From contig NZ_FOFR01000007.1 in NCBI RefSeq assembly GCF_900110955.1, forward strand, positions 1 to 64,000: a stretch of DNA of 64,000 nucleotides, given 5' to 3'. Within the stretch, counting starts at the first letter, position 1, and every line of letters starts with the position of its first letter. Position numbers and translations under genes: made by a program. Shown one piece after another: positions 43,760 through 54,277 of the stretch. The notes under the pieces are model-generated. The model ran no database searches. It saw only the letters and a program-made list of their open reading frames with translations, and was not told where the DNA came from. The DNA is from Lentzea xinjiangensis. Lineage in GTDB: Bacteria; Actinomycetota; Actinomycetes; Mycobacteriales; Pseudonocardiaceae.

Positions 43760-44545
43760 ATGCGACGTTTCACCGACCAGACCGCACTGATCACCGGCGG
43801 CACCGGAGGGCTCGGCGAGAGCCACGTCCGGGCCTACCACGCCGAGGGCGCGAACGTCGTCATCGGCAGCACGGCCGGGGGCTTGGACAAAGCCGCGGAA
43901 CTCGCCGCGGAACTGGGTGAACGTGCCATCGCGGTCCGCCTGGACGTCGCTCGCGAAGACGACTGGACCACCGCCGTCGCCGTGGCCGAGCACACCTTCG
44001 GCGAGCTGACGATCCTGGTGAACAACGCCGGCGTGCAGAATCCCGCCACCACGATCGAGTTCACCGACCGGGCCCTCTGGGACCGCACCTTCGCGATCAA
44101 CGTGACCGGGCAGTACCTCGGCATCAAGGCCGTCACCCCGGCGATGCGGCGGGCCGGTGGCGGCGTGATCGTGAACATCGGCTCGACGATGGCGCACGGC
44201 GGCACCGCCCTCTACGCCTCCTACGTCGCGAGCAAGTGGGCGGTCCGGGGCCTGACGCTGAGCGCCGCGCTCGAGCTGGGCCGGGACAACATCCGGGTGA
44301 ACGCCATCCACCCCGGGGTCGTCTCGACCAAGCTGATCCACGAGCCGGCCGCGCCCGGCGCGCGACCGATCTCGGACTTCTACGACCCGGAGCCGTTCGC
44401 GATCCCGCGCCTCGGCGACCCCGCCGACATCAGCGCGGCGCTGCTCTACCTCACCTCGCCGGAGGCGTCGTTCGCGACCGGGACGGAGCTGGTGCTCGAC
44501 GGGGGCCTGCTGCTGGGTCCCGCTCTGCCGATCGGCGTCGCCTGA
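43760..44545 (+). CDS. Short-chain dehydrogenase/reductase
   Basis: A protein of 261 aa. TGGTGGLGESHVRAYHAEGA is the NAD(P)-binding motif, NNAG the structural motif and S...YASYVASK the catalytic Ser-Tyr-Lys set. The C-terminus (SPEASFATGTELVLDGGLLLG) is typical of classical SDRs related to hydroxysteroid or 3-oxoacyl reductases. The substrate is unknown. It is controlled by the divergent TetR gene. Confidence 0.92.
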   Translation: MRRFTDQTALITGGTGGLGESHVRAYHAEGANVVIGSTAGGLDKAAELAAELGERAIAVRLDVAREDDWTTAVAVAEHTFGELTILVNNAGVQNPATTIEFTDRALWDRTFAINVTGQYLGIKAVTPAMRRAGGGVIVNIGSTMAHGGTALYASYVASKWAVRGLTLSAALELGRDNIRVNAIHPGVVSTKLIHEPAAPGARPISDFYDPEPFAIPRLGDPADISAALLYLTSPEASFATGTELVLDGGLLLGPALPIGVA

Positions 44546-45022
44546 CCGCGGACGCCGTCCGGCCGGCATTGGAGTTGCCCCGCGCCGCCGGTCCGAGCGA
44601 GAAGAATGATCGGAAAAGAACTCCACCGGTGATCGACAATGGTGCCGCCGGGTGCTCGGAGGCTAAACTTTAGCCTGGTCGGCAAACGTGAAGTGTCATC
44701 CGATCTACCCACCGTGTTATTCGGGAGCAAAAGCGACCCGCGGCGGCTGGTCGTGATCCGCCGGAAGAGTTTCGAAACATTATCGAAACTTCTCGGCAAC
44801 CTTACGGAGTCGATCCGGCACTGATAGTGTCGATAACGGTTCGGCCACGGTCGACCTGGGTCCCGCCGCCACCGGGCCGGCCGGTCGCAACCGCACTGCC
44901 GGCCAACTCGGCGAGTAGGCCGGAACTGACGGCGGCCTTCACCACGATCGCCATTCCACCCTCACGGGTCGCATCGCGCTGCTCGGCTGCCGTGCCAACC
45001 TCAATGATGAGGAGTACTGCAC
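44546..45022. promoter_or_regulatory. Xylanase upstream region with palindromes
   Basis: No gene is seen in these 477 bases. GGCTAAA-C-TTTAGCC (44661-44675) is a perfect inverted repeat. AGTTTCGA (44768-44775) and TCGAAACT (44783-44790) are exact inverted arms, overlapping GTTTCGAAAC (44769-44778). CGAAA-type palindromes are reported before Streptomyces xylanase genes, so this is a plausible xylan-responsive operator. Confidence 0.5.
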
Positions 45023-45718
45023 ATGGCTGAAGCCAATTCTCGACCGTCGAGCCGCGGGCGCGGCCGCATGGGACTGCTCCTCCGCGGTGCCTGCGCTGCG
45101 CTGGTCATGGCGCTGACACCTGGTGTGGCCAGCGCCGATGTGGGTATCGCCGCGACGTGTTCCAGCCAGACGGGCAACAACGGCGGCTACTACTACTCGT
45201 TCTGGACCGATGGTGGCGGCAGGGTCTGCATGGAATTCGGGTCCGGCGGCAACTACAGCACCTCGTGGAGCAACGTCGGCAACTTCGTCGGCGGCAAGGG
45301 CTGGAGCAACGGTTCACGGCGGACCGTGAACTATTCCGGCAGCTTCAACCCGTCCGGCAACGCGTATCTGACCCTGTACGGGTGGACGTCGAACCCGCTC
45401 GTCGAGTACTACGTCGTCGACAACTGGGGCACTTATCGGCCCACCGGCACCCACCGGGGCACGGTGACCACCGACGGCGGCACGTACGACATCTACCAGA
45501 CGATGCGGTACAACGCGCCCTCCGTCGAAGGCACCAAGACCTTCCCGCAGTTCTGGAGCGTCCGGCAGCAGAAGCGCACGGGTGGCTCCATCACCACCGG
45601 CAACCACTTCGACGCCTGGAACCGCGCCAACATGCGGCTGGGCAATTTCAGCTACTACATGATCCTCGCGACCGAGGGATATCAGAGCAGTGGCAATTCC
45701 AACATCACGGTGAGGTGA
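45023..45718 (+). CDS. Secreted GH11 endo-1,4-beta-xylanase
   Basis: A protein of 231 aa. A signal peptide (residues 1-38, [24 protein letters not shown]) is followed by a complete GH11 jelly roll: [24 protein letters not shown] with nucleophile Glu at 128, and [11 protein letters not shown] with acid/base Glu at 218. It hydrolyses xylan backbones outside the cell. There is no carbohydrate-binding module, so it is a minimal catalytic GH11. GAGGAG precedes ATG 45023. Confidence 0.95.
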   Translation: MAEANSRPSSRGRGRMGLLLRGACAALVMALTPGVASADVGIAATCSSQTGNNGGYYYSFWTDGGGRVCMEFGSGGNYSTSWSNVGNFVGGKGWSNGSRRTVNYSGSFNPSGNAYLTLYGWTSNPLVEYYVVDNWGTYRPTGTHRGTVTTDGGTYDIYQTMRYNAPSVEGTKTFPQFWSVRQQKRTGGSITTGNHFDAWNRANMRLGNFSYYMILATEGYQSSGNSNITVR

Positions 45719-45762
45719 CCTCCCGCTCCTGAAGTGCCTCACCGCGGCGGTTGAGGTGGACC

Positions 45763-45798
45763 GCAGGCTGCGTCACGTCCTCACGTGACGCAGCCTGC
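45763..45798. terminator. Perfect 16-base-pair hairpin between convergent genes
   Basis: GCAGGCTGCGTCACGT (45763-45778) pairs without mismatch with 45783-45798 over the loop CCTC. It lies between the xylanase and the convergent propeller gene and should stop both transcripts. Confidence 0.9.
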
Positions 45799-45811
45799 GA
45801 GAGCGAGGCCG

Positions 45812-46825
45812 TCAGGAGGTGACGGCGAGACCTTCCGGCTCCCGGCCGATCGGCACCGTGGCGACCAGCTTCCCGGTGCCCGCGTCGATGACCGACATCA
45901 TTCCGGCGGCGGTGTTGGTGACGTAGACGAAGCTGTCGTCGGGGCTGGCGGCTGAGCCTTCCGGCTGCTGCGCCACCGGGATGCCGGGAATGACGGGATC
46001 GCCGGACCGGTCGAGGACGGTCACCGTGTCCGAGCCCGCGTTGGCCACGTGCACCCGGCCGCGCGGGGTGACCGAGACGCCCATGGGCGACTTGCCGACC
46101 GGTGTCGACTTGATCGGGTCGAGGTCGCGGCCGTCGATCACGGTCACCGTGTCGGAGCCGGTGTTGGCCACGTAGACCCGGTCGCCGTTCGGGCTCGTGG
46201 CGATACCGGCGGGGAAGCGGCCGACGGGGATGGTGCCGACCGGCTTCTGGTTCTTGGTGTCGATCACCGTCACGCTCTGGGCCCCGTTGTTGGTGACGTA
46301 GACCCGCTTGCCGTCCGGGCTCACCACCGGGGTGTGCGGGAACCTGCCGACCGGGATCTCCAGCACGGGCGCGTTCGTCCGCACGTCGATGACCGTGACC
46401 GTGTTCGAGCCGAAGTTGGTCACGTACGCGTGCGTCGGGGTGACCGCGACGCCGAACGGGTGCCTGCCGACCGGCACGGTGGCCACCACCTCGTACGTCC
46501 TGGCGTCGATCACCGAGACGCTGTTGGACAGCTCGTTGGTCACGTAGACCAGGTTGCCGTCCGCCCCGACGCCCACCCCGACGGGGGAGCGGCCGACCGG
46601 CACCGACGCCACCACCTCGCCCAGCCGCGTGTCGTAGACGGCGGTCACGTCGCCGCCGCTGTTGGCGACGAAGACCTGGACGCGTGGCGGGTAGGCGGAC
46701 GCGGGCACGGGCGTCAGCAAGAACACGATCACCATCGCGATCACGCCTAGTCGCGTGAAGCGCGCTCGCCTGACAGTGGAAGCACACAACTGTGAGTAGA
46801 GTTTCAGCTCAGCTGCAAACTCCAT
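45812..46825 (-). CDS. Secreted YVTN-type beta-propeller protein
   Basis: A protein of 337 aa from ATG 46825, with AAGGAG eight bases upstream. A signal or membrane helix (LGVIAMVIVFLLTPVPASA) is followed by about seven ~42-residue blades, each with YVTN-like and SVIDARTYEVVATVPVG-like cores. Such propellers act as binding scaffolds at the cell surface; no enzyme motif is seen. The repeats in DNA are strong enough to invite recombination. Confidence 0.88.
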   Translation of the reverse strand: MEFAAELKLYSQLCASTVRRARFTRLGVIAMVIVFLLTPVPASAYPPRVQVFVANSGGDVTAVYDTRLGEVVASVPVGRSPVGVGVGADGNLVYVTNELSNSVSVIDARTYEVVATVPVGRHPFGVAVTPTHAYVTNFGSNTVTVIDVRTNAPVLEIPVGRFPHTPVVSPDGKRVYVTNNGAQSVTVIDTKNQKPVGTIPVGRFPAGIATSPNGDRVYVANTGSDTVTVIDGRDLDPIKSTPVGKSPMGVSVTPRGRVHVANAGSDTVTVLDRSGDPVIPGIPVAQQPEGSAASPDDSFVYVTNTAAGMMSVIDAGTGKLVATVPIGREPEGLAVTS

Positions 46826-47351
46826 CAACGAGCTCCTTCATCACTGGTGATCAGTCGAAATGTGCCGAGCTGAACGCGAAGAGTCCTCCGGACCTGCTCG
46901 TTCATCACCGCGCTCGTGGCGCTGGAGCACTGGAGCGGTGTCGATGACCAGATCGCTCCATGCTCGCTCGCCGACACTAATGGCCTAGTCGATGGCCCCG
47001 CCGAGTGAAGCGGGCGGGAGTACCTCGTCAGAGCGATGAATTCGCGCGAACGGGTTGAGAAGCGTTTCTCCGCCGATGGCCGCCCGTCCAGGTGGACGTC
47101 AGCCGTGCACCGGACGGCGGTGAGCGCCGTGTCCCAAGTGGACGGTTCTTGCGGCGAGCCGCTCGGCTGCCTTGGCAGTGCGCCGGTCCGCCGATCGCAA
47201 GTGGACGGTCACGGTCGTGAGCCGGTGACGGCGCGGTTGCCCGGGTACCTGGCCGGCACCGCCGCCGCGGGGGCTGAACGCCAGGCCGAGCGGCTACGGG
47301 TGCCGGCCGCTCACGGGTGAGGTGTCCCCGCGCGTCGCCGACCTCTCCGGG
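46826..47351. other. Gene-free stretch with short direct repeats
   Basis: No recognisable gene in 526 bases. CAAGTGGACGGT occurs at 47135-47146 and 47198-47209, and a related CAGGTGGACGTC at 47089-47100. TTCGCGCGAA (47041-47050) is a palindrome. The 5' part should hold the propeller promoter. Confidence 0.5.
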
Positions 47352-48515
47352 TCAGTCCTCGAGCATGCCGGGGCCGAACACCTCGTACCGGATGTCGTCG
47401 GTGTGCAGGCCGCGGCGGAGCAGCCCCGCGCGCACGTCGCGCATGAACGTGATCGGGCCGCACAAGTAGGCGACGGCGTTGGGCGGCAACGGGATCGCGT
47501 TCACGTCGATGAGGCCCGGCTGCCCGTCGCCGCCGCCGTTCTCGTACCAGGTGAGGTGCTGGAGACCGGCGAGGCGGGCGTACTCCGCGCGATGCGCGTG
47601 CCGATCGGGTGAGGCCTCGGCGTGCACGGCGACGACCTGGCGGGCGGGCTGCGCGGCCGAGATGTGGCCGAGCATCGACAGCATCGGCGTGATCCCGATG
47701 CCCGCGCTGATCAGCACCACGGGCCGGTCGCCGTGCTCCAGCACGACCTCACCGGCCGGCGAGCCGACCAGCAGGGTGTCGTCGGCTTGCAAGTGGTCGT
47801 GCAGGAAGTTCGAGACCGCGCCGTCCGGGGCGCCGTCCACACCGCGGACCCGTCGCACGGTGATGCGGAGCTCGCCGCGGCCGGGCGCCTGCGACAGGGA
47901 GTACTGGCGCGGCTGCCGGTGCCCGTCCGGCAGGCCGACCGCGACGGACACGTACTGCCCCGGCTCGAACGCCGGAACCGGCCCGCCGTCGTCGGGCACC
48001 AGCGTGAAGGAGACCGCGTCGACCGCTTCCTCGTCGCGCTTGGCGATGCGCCAGGGACGCCACACCGTGTCGGGACTGGCGCCGGCCCGCTGGTACAGAC
48101 CCGCTTCCGCGGCGATCAGCGTGACGGCGAACAGCCAGTAGACCTCGTCCCAGGCGGCCGCGACCTCGGGGGTGACGGCCTCGCCGAGCACGGTGGCCAC
48201 GGCGCCGATGAGGTGCTTGCCGACGATCGGGTACTGGTCGGGTCGCACGCCGAGCGAGGCGTGCTTGTGGGCGATGCGGTCCGCGATCGGGCCGAACGGC
48301 GTGCCGTCGAGCAGGTGCCGGGCGTAGGCGACCACGGCGGCGGCGAGTGCGATCTGCTGCTTGCCGCTGGCCTGGTTGCCGCGGTTGAACAGGTTCAGCA
48401 GCTCCGGGTGCGCGGCGAACATCGACGGGTAGAACTCGGCGGTGATCTCGGCGGCGTGGTCGCTGACCACGGGCAGGGTCGCACGCACCACGGCGGCTGA
48501 CGCAGCGGAAAGCAC
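47352..48515 (-). CDS. hmp: Flavohemoglobin (nitric oxide dioxygenase)
   Basis: A protein of 387 aa from GTG 48515, with GAGGAG six bases upstream. The globin domain (1-140) has the proximal His of HKHASLGV (H85) and Tyr in EFYPSMF. The FAD domain (150-255) has RQYSLSQAPG, and the NAD domain has GIGITPMLSML and the C-terminal EVFGPGM. It oxidises NO to nitrate using NADH and O2. A GGGAC-N4-GTCCC palindrome 118 bases upstream suggests DosR-type control. Confidence 0.93.
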   Translation of the reverse strand: MLSAASAAVVRATLPVVSDHAAEITAEFYPSMFAAHPELLNLFNRGNQASGKQQIALAAAVVAYARHLLDGTPFGPIADRIAHKHASLGVRPDQYPIVGKHLIGAVATVLGEAVTPEVAAAWDEVYWLFAVTLIAAEAGLYQRAGASPDTVWRPWRIAKRDEEAVDAVSFTLVPDDGGPVPAFEPGQYVSVAVGLPDGHRQPRQYSLSQAPGRGELRITVRRVRGVDGAPDGAVSNFLHDHLQADDTLLVGSPAGEVVLEHGDRPVVLISAGIGITPMLSMLGHISAAQPARQVVAVHAEASPDRHAHRAEYARLAGLQHLTWYENGGGDGQPGLIDVNAIPLPPNAVAYLCGPITFMRDVRAGLLRRGLHTDDIRYEVFGPGMLED

Positions 48516-48632
48516 AGGTAGCTCCTCGAGGACGAACCAGGGTGGAACTGACGGCGCGGTGGCGCGCGATCACCTCTTGAGCCTGCGCGATCGGGTGCGG
48601 GCGAGCGCAGGTGAGAACGTCGCTCCACAGCC

Positions 48633-48646
48633 GGGACCATCGTCCC
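48633..48646. promoter_or_regulatory. DosR-box-like palindrome before hmp
   Basis: GGGACCATCGTCCC, symmetric in its five outer bases on each side. The surrounding 48516-48835 has no other gene. It resembles the mycobacterial DosR site core (GGGAC...GTCCC). Confidence 0.6.
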
Positions 48647-48835
48647 GCGGGATCACGGCCGGACGGCTTTGGCGGGAACGCCGCCAGGCCGTTCCGAACA
48701 CCGCGGTCCCGCCCGGGACGGGGCAGCGCGCCGCCGGTGACGGCGATGGAGGCCCGGGCGGACCACTGCGCGCCGCGGTGTCCGAAGTGGAGCGACCAAC
48801 GTCCTCACCCGGCAGGTCCGCGGAGGTCCCCGGCA

Positions 48836-49746
48836 TCAGTGCCGTGCCAGCGGGACCACCGCGACCGGGCAGCGGGCGTGGTGGACCAGTGCCTGGCTGG
48901 TCGATCCGAGCAGCAGGCCGCGGAAGCCGCCGCGTCCTCGCGTGCCGACGACCACCGGCCGCCCGCGCGGACTGCTCGACCAGGGTGTGCGCCGGCCGGT
49001 CGCGGGTGAGGGTGCGGTGCACGGGCACGTCCGGGTACTCGCTCGCGCGGGTGGCCAGCAGCCGGTGTTCCGCCGCCTCGATGGAAGCGAGGTTCGTCGC
49101 GGTCAGCCCACGTTGCCACGCGGTTTCCGCGGTGAGGTCCCACCACGTGCGCACCGCGTGCAGGGTCGCACCGCGCACCGCGGCCGCCTCGAAGGCGAAC
49201 GCCAGGGCGGCGTCGCTGGAGGCGAGCCGTCCAGGCCCACCACGACGGACGCGGCGCGGTAGGAGCCTGGCCGGAGGGCGCGTCGCGCACGACGATGGCC
49301 GGGCACAGGGCGTGGGCCGTCACGGCGACCGCGACCGAACCGGCGAGCAGCCCGGTGAACCCTCCCAAGCCGCGGGAACCCAGCACCACGAGCCAGGCCG
49401 ACGCGGAGCGGCCGACGAGCTGCTCGGCCGCACCGCCGCCGGTCAGCTCGGTGGTCACCTCGACCTGCCCAACCGATTCCTGTCCAGCCGATTCCGGTCC
49501 AGCCGCCTCCTGCGCCACGGCGGTGGCCTCGGCGAGCAGCACCCGGCCGTGGTCGAACACCGCGTCGGCGCAGGCTTCCGACGTCGGGGCCACGTGTGGT
49601 GCGTGAACCGGCACCACCATGCACGAGTGCACGATCACGAGGTCCGTGCCGAGCCCGGCGGCTTCCGCGGCTGCCCGGCGCACCGCGTGCGAGGCCGACG
49701 CCGATCCGTCCACTCCCACGACCACCGGCCTGCTCGTCCCGGTCAT
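48836..49746 (-). pseudogene. Tandem-domain universal stress protein with three frameshifts
   Basis: ATG 49746 opens a normal USP domain (RPVVVGVDGSASASHAVRRAAAEA, GSRGLGGFTGLLAGSVAVAV). At about 49250 one base is missing before VVVGLDGS, and another is missing around 49225 before AALAFAFEAAAVRG. Near 48960 a further shift is needed to reach [34 protein letters not shown]. All protein motifs are otherwise intact, so base errors in GC-rich runs are as likely as true decay. It lies two bases after the acetate kinase stop, in the xfp-ackA transcript. Confidence 0.7.
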
Positions 49747-49748
49747 CG

Positions 49749-50849
49749 CTACCCCCGGTCGGTGGTGGTCACCAGCGCGCGGGTCTGCGCGGCGATCTCG
49801 ACGTCTTCCCGCGCCTCGACGACCCGGACGTCGACGGCCGAGGTGTCCCGGCTGACGCGGCCGTCCGCCGGCACCTCCGCGTTGCGGCCGGTGTCGAGGT
49901 CGATGCCGAGGAACGCCAGACCGGCGGCGGTGTCCGCCCGGAGCACGGCGTCGTGCTCGCCGGCGCCGCCGGTGAACACGAGCACGTCGAGTCCGCCGAG
50001 GGAGGCCGTCATGGCGGCGATGCCCTGGCGCAACCGGTGCACGTACACCCGCAGGGCCAGGACAGCGTCCTCGTCCCCGTTCCCGGCGGCCTCGCGCACG
50101 TCGCGCAGGTCTCCGCCGGTGCCGGACAGCCCGGCGAGACCGGAGTGGTGTTCGAGGCCCTCCTCCAGGTCGTCGAGCGCGAGCCCGGCGCGGTGCAGCC
50201 ACAGCAGCAGGCCGGGGTCGACGTCGCCGCTGCGGGTGGCCATCACCAGGCCCGCGAGCGGGGTGAAGCCCATCGTCGTGTCCACCGACCGCCCGTTCGC
50301 CACGGCGGCCAGCGACGCTCCGGACCCCAGGTGGCAGCTCACCACCCTGGCACCGGTCCTGCCCGCCAGCCCGGCTGCCCGCCGGGAGGCGTAGGCGTGG
50401 GACAGGCCGTGGAAGCCGTACCTGCGCAGGTCCCACTTGCGGCGCCAGGCGGCCGGCACGGCGTAGGTCGTGGCGGCCGCCGGCATGGTCGTGTGGAAGG
50501 CGGTGTCGAAACAGGCGACCTGCGGCAGGCCGGGCAACAGCCGCCTGGCCGCGTCGATGCCGGCGAGCGCGCGGGGCTGGTGCAGGGGCGCGAGCGGGGT
50601 GAGCGCCTCGATCCCGGCGCGCACGTCGTCGTCGATCGCGGTGGCGCTGCTGAAGGCGGGTCCGCCGTGCACGACGCGGTGCCCGGCCGCCTGCACGGAC
50701 GGGGCGCCGCTCAGGAACTCCTCCAGCGGGCCGGTCTCGTCGCCGCCGGACCAGCGTTCGACGTGCTCCTCGGCGAGGACGGTGTCGTCCTCGCCGAGGA
50801 CGCGGAGCTTCAGGCTCGACGAGCCCGCGTTCACCACGAGGACGTTCAT
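49749..50849 (-). CDS. ackA: Acetate kinase
   Basis: A protein of 366 aa, somewhat short for the family. [76 protein letters not shown] and [13 protein letters not shown] are the ASKHA signature regions. It turns acetyl phosphate plus ADP into acetate plus ATP. Its ATG overlaps the phosphoketolase stop (ATGA), so the two form a bifid-shunt-like unit. Confidence 0.95.
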   Translation of the reverse strand: MNVLVVNAGSSSLKLRVLGEDDTVLAEEHVERWSGGDETGPLEEFLSGAPSVQAAGHRVVHGGPAFSSATAIDDDVRAGIEALTPLAPLHQPRALAGIDAARRLLPGLPQVACFDTAFHTTMPAAATTYAVPAAWRRKWDLRRYGFHGLSHAYASRRAAGLAGRTGARVVSCHLGSGASLAAVANGRSVDTTMGFTPLAGLVMATRSGDVDPGLLLWLHRAGLALDDLEEGLEHHSGLAGLSGTGGDLRDVREAAGNGDEDAVLALRVYVHRLRQGIAAMTASLGGLDVLVFTGGAGEHDAVLRADTAAGLAFLGIDLDTGRNAEVPADGRVSRDTSAVDVRVVEAREDVEIAAQTRALVTTTDRG

Positions 50850-53176
50850 TGCCACGTCCAGTCGCGCACCTCGGGCAGGTCCTCGCCGTGCTCGCGGATC
50901 CAGTGGTGGTGGCGGGTGCGCTGGTCCTGCATGAGCTGGCGGAGCCGGGCGGCCTTGGGGCCGAGCCCGGGCACGCGGTCGATCACGTCGATGACGAGCC
51001 GGTAGCGGTCCATGTCGTTGAGCACGAGCATGTCGAACGGCGTGGTGGTGGTGCCTTCCTCCTTGTAGCCGCGGACGTGCAGGTTGCGGTGGTTGGTGCG
51101 GCGGTAGGTCAGGCGGTGGATGAGCCACGGGTAGCCGTGGTAGGCGAAGATCACCGGCTTGTCGGTGGTGAACAGGGCGTCGAACTCGCGGTCCGGCATG
51201 CCGTGCGGGTGCTCGGTGTCGGGTTGCAGGCGCATCAGGTCCACCACGTTGACCACGCGCACCCGCAGCGACGGCAGGTGCTGGCGCAGCAAGGAGACGG
51301 CGGCCAGGACCTCGACCGTGGGTGCGTCACCGGCGCAGGCGAGGACGACGTCGGGTTCGTCGACACCGTCGTCGTTGCTCGCCCATTCCCAGATGCCGGC
51401 GCCGCGAGCGCAGTGCAACGCCGCTTCCTCGGCCGAAAGCCAGTCCGGTGTCTCGTTCTTGCCCGCGACGATCACGTTGACGTAGTCCTTGCTGCGCAGG
51501 CAGTGGTCGGCCACCGACAGCAGCGTGTTGGTGTCCGGCGGCAGGTAGACGCGGACGACCTCGGCCTTCTTGTTCATCACGTGGTCGATGAAGCCGGGGT
51601 CCTGGTGCGAGAAGCCGTTGTGGTCCTGTCGCCAGACGTGCGAGCTGAGCAGGTAGTTCAGCGACGCGACCGGCCTGCGCCACTCCAGCTTCTTGTGCGT
51701 CTTGAGCCACTTGGCGTGCTGGTTGAACATCGAGTCGACGATGTGGATGAACGCCTCGTAGCAGTTGAACAACCCATGCCGGCCGGTGAGCAGGTAGCCC
51801 TCCAGCATGCCCTGGCACAGGTGCTCGGACAGCACCTCCACCACCCGGCCGTCGTGCACCAGGTGCTCGTCCACCGGCAACGTCTCGGCCTGCCACTGCT
51901 TGCCGGTCACGTCGTAGACGGCGTCGAGCCGGTTGGACGCGGTCTCGTCCGGCCCGAAGATCCGGAACGACCGCGCGCCGGAGTTGAGCTCCACGACGTC
52001 CCTGAGCATCCGGCCGAGCACCCTGGTCGGCTCGGAGTGCGTGCTCCCGTTCTTCGTCACGTCGACGGCGTGGGCGCGGACTCCCGGCATCTTCAGCTCG
52101 CGCAACAGCAACCCGCCGTTGGCGTGCGGTGTGGCCCCCATCCTGCGGGCACCGTCAGGGACCAGGGCGGCGAGCTCGGGCCGCGGTGCTCCCCGCTCGT
52201 CGAAGAGCTCGGCCGGCCGGTAGCCGCGCAGCCACGCCTCCAATTGCCGCAGGTGCTCGGCGTTGTCCCGCACGCCGGAGAGGGGAACCTGGTGGGAGCG
52301 CCAGGTGTTCTCGATCGGCTTGCCGTCCACTTCCGACGGTCCGGTCCACCCCTTCGGACTGCGCAGCACGATCATCGGCCAGACGGGCCGTTCGTCCGCC
52401 TCCTTGATCCTGCGGATCTCGTCGAAGACCTCGTCGAGCTCCTCGGCCATACGGGCGTGCATCGCCTCCGGCTCGTCGCCTTCCACGTAGAACGGCGCGT
52501 ACCCGTAGCCGCGCAGCAGGGCGTCCAGCTCGTCGTGCGGAATGCGGGCCAGCAGGCTCGGGTTGGCGATCTTGTAGCCGTTGAGGTGCAGGATCGGCAG
52601 CACCGCGCCGTCCCGCCGGGGGTTGAGGAACTTGCCCGCGTGCCAGCTCGCCGCGAGCGGCCCGGTCTCGGCCTCGCCGTCGCCGACCACGCACGCCACG
52701 ACCAGGTCCGGGTTGTCGAACGCCGCACCGAACGCGTGCGCCAGCGAGTAGCCCAGCTCGCCGCCCTCGTGGATCGAGCCGGGCACCTCCGGGGCCACGT
52801 GGCTCGGCACGCCGCCGGGGAACGAGAACTGCCGGAACAGCTTTCGCATGCCCTCGGCGTCACGCGGCACGTCCGGGTAGGTCTCGCTGTAGGTGCCCTC
52901 CAGCCAGGTGTTGGCGAGCAGCGCGGGTCCGCCGTGGCCGGGGCCGGTCACGAACAGCACGTCGAGGTCGCGCTCCCGGATGACCCGGTTGAGGTGCGCG
53001 TAGACGAAGTTCAGGCCCGGCGTGGTACCCCAGTGACCCAGCAGGCGCGGCTTGATGTGCTCCGGCGCCAGCGGTTCGGTCAGCAGGGGGTTGTCCATCA
53101 GGTAGATCTGGCCGGCCGACAGGTAGTTGGCGGCTCGCCAGTACGCGTCGACCAGCGACAGGTCGGCGTTCGACAT
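50846..53176 (-). CDS. xfp: Xylulose-5-phosphate/fructose-6-phosphate phosphoketolase
   Basis: A protein of 776 aa from ATG 53176, with GAGGAG upstream. [76 protein letters not shown] (TPP-binding) and [31 protein letters not shown] match phosphoketolases. It splits xylulose-5-P or fructose-6-P with phosphate to acetyl phosphate, which AckA uses for ATP. A GGGACC-N2-GGTCCC site lies 84 bases upstream. Confidence 0.95.
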   Translation of the reverse strand: MSNADLSLVDAYWRAANYLSAGQIYLMDNPLLTEPLAPEHIKPRLLGHWGTTPGLNFVYAHLNRVIRERDLDVLFVTGPGHGGPALLANTWLEGTYSETYPDVPRDAEGMRKLFRQFSFPGGVPSHVAPEVPGSIHEGGELGYSLAHAFGAAFDNPDLVVACVVGDGEAETGPLAASWHAGKFLNPRRDGAVLPILHLNGYKIANPSLLARIPHDELDALLRGYGYAPFYVEGDEPEAMHARMAEELDEVFDEIRRIKEADERPVWPMIVLRSPKGWTGPSEVDGKPIENTWRSHQVPLSGVRDNAEHLRQLEAWLRGYRPAELFDERGAPRPELAALVPDGARRMGATPHANGGLLLRELKMPGVRAHAVDVTKNGSTHSEPTRVLGRMLRDVVELNSGARSFRIFGPDETASNRLDAVYDVTGKQWQAETLPVDEHLVHDGRVVEVLSEHLCQGMLEGYLLTGRHGLFNCYEAFIHIVDSMFNQHAKWLKTHKKLEWRRPVASLNYLLSSHVWRQDHNGFSHQDPGFIDHVMNKKAEVVRVYLPPDTNTLLSVADHCLRSKDYVNVIVAGKNETPDWLSAEEAALHCARGAGIWEWASNDDGVDEPDVVLACAGDAPTVEVLAAVSLLRQHLPSLRVRVVNVVDLMRLQPDTEHPHGMPDREFDALFTTDKPVIFAYHGYPWLIHRLTYRRTNHRNLHVRGYKEEGTTTTPFDMLVLNDMDRYRLVIDVIDRVPGLGPKAARLRQLMQDQRTRHHHWIREHGEDLPEVRDWTWQ

Positions 53177-53259
53177 CTCGCGCTCCTCACTCGGGTCTGT
53201 TGTCCCCCACGCTGCCGCCCGGACCGGGCGCGGAACAGGGCGCGCGGTCCGGGGCGGCC

Positions 53260-53273
53260 GGGACCGAGGTCCC
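53260..53273. promoter_or_regulatory. DosR-box-like palindrome before xfp-ackA
   Basis: GGGACCGAGGTCCC, fully symmetric in its six outer bases on each side, 84-97 bases before the xfp start. Confidence 0.65.
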
Positions 53274-53417
53274 GCCGGCACCGGCACTTCGGACCCTTGG
53301 TCGCCCCGAGCGGCCGTGCCGGTGGCGGTGGCGCGGCCGGCTCCGGCGACCGGGCATCCCGGCGGCACTCCCGCACGCTTCCGAACGGACTCGCGATGGC
53401 GTTGTACGCGGCCGAAG

Positions 53418-54110
53418 TCAGCCTTGGGCGCGAACCGGTCGGCGAGGAGCGGGAACGACCACACGGCCGTGATGCGCCCCCAGAACCGGTTGGTGCACCA
53501 CGAGAACCGGGCACGGCGCGTGGTGCAGTGCCGCCTTGGTGACGGTGCCGCTCTCGTGCGAGTCACCGGAACCGACGACGACCAGGTCGGTGTCGGTGCA
53601 CCGGGCGATCGCCTCGTGCGGCTGGGCGTGGATCAGCACCGCGTGGTGGGGGAAGCCGTTCAGCGTCGCCGACGCACGGGCGAGCACGTGCGAGTGGTCC
53701 GCCTCGAAACCGCAGCGGACCAAGGGCCGCGGCGCGGCGTGCAGCACCCGCAGGGCCGCACCACGTCGCCGGGCGAAGTCGGCGGCGTGGCGCCGCACCC
53801 GGCCGTCACCGGGACCACCGCTCACCAGCGCGGTGATGTGGTGGTGCGCGGCATCGACCGCCGCGGGCGCGCTGCGGACGACGACCGTGTCGCAGCCCGT
53901 GGTGGTCAGCAGCGGCAGGACGTGGTCACCGAGACCGAGAGCCGAGGTCCGCGGGCCCCGGTAGCCGACGACGACGAGCTGGGCGCGGAAGTCGTCGCGC
54001 GGTCGGTGTACCTCGACGTTCGTCCCGACGAGCCGCGCGTGGGCAGCGGCCCACCGCAGTGCGTCGCCGTCGCCTCTGACACCGTCCTGGAGGATCACCA
54101 CAGGTTCCAT
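53418..54110 (-). CDS. Universal stress protein, divergent two-domain form
   Basis: A protein of 230 aa from ATG 54110. The first domain is reduced: it starts [29 protein letters not shown] and lacks most of the middle. The second retains [35 protein letters not shown], which in ATP-binding USPs is GSxGxxG-type. Glycine spacing is altered, so ATP binding is doubtful. A near-perfect DosR-like box sits 60 bases upstream. Confidence 0.75.
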   Translation of the reverse strand: MEPVVILQDGVRGDGDALRWAAAHARLVGTNVEVHRPRDDFRAQLVVVGYRGPRTSALGLGDHVLPLLTTTGCDTVVVRSAPAAVDAAHHHITALVSGGPGDGRVRRHAADFARRRGAALRVLHAAPRPLVRCGFEADHSHVLARASATLNGFPHHAVLIHAQPHEAIARCTDTDLVVVGSGDSHESGTVTKAALHHAPCPVLVVHQPVLGAHHGRVVVPAPRRPVRAQG

Positions 54111-54169
54111 GTGTCGAGGATCGCCCGGTGCGCTCACCCCGGGGCAGGGCGGGAGGAGGCGAGTCGGGC

Positions 54170-54183
54170 GGGACCAAGGTCCT
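54170..54183. promoter_or_regulatory. DosR-box-like palindrome before a USP gene
   Basis: GGGACCAAGGTCCT, one base from perfect symmetry, 60-73 bases before ATG 54110. Confidence 0.6.
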
Positions 54184-54277
54184 GTCGTCGCCGGGGCCTG
54201 CTGCCGCGATCCGCCGCACCGCCGCACGCTGACCCCGGCCGCGGTGCGGAGGTGGAGAACCACGATCGGTGCGCCGG

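Noticed and set aside
47036-47320. Plus-strand 94-codon frame before hmp as a gene
   Set aside because: No ribosome site, no family resemblance, and the sequence is dominated by short direct repeats.
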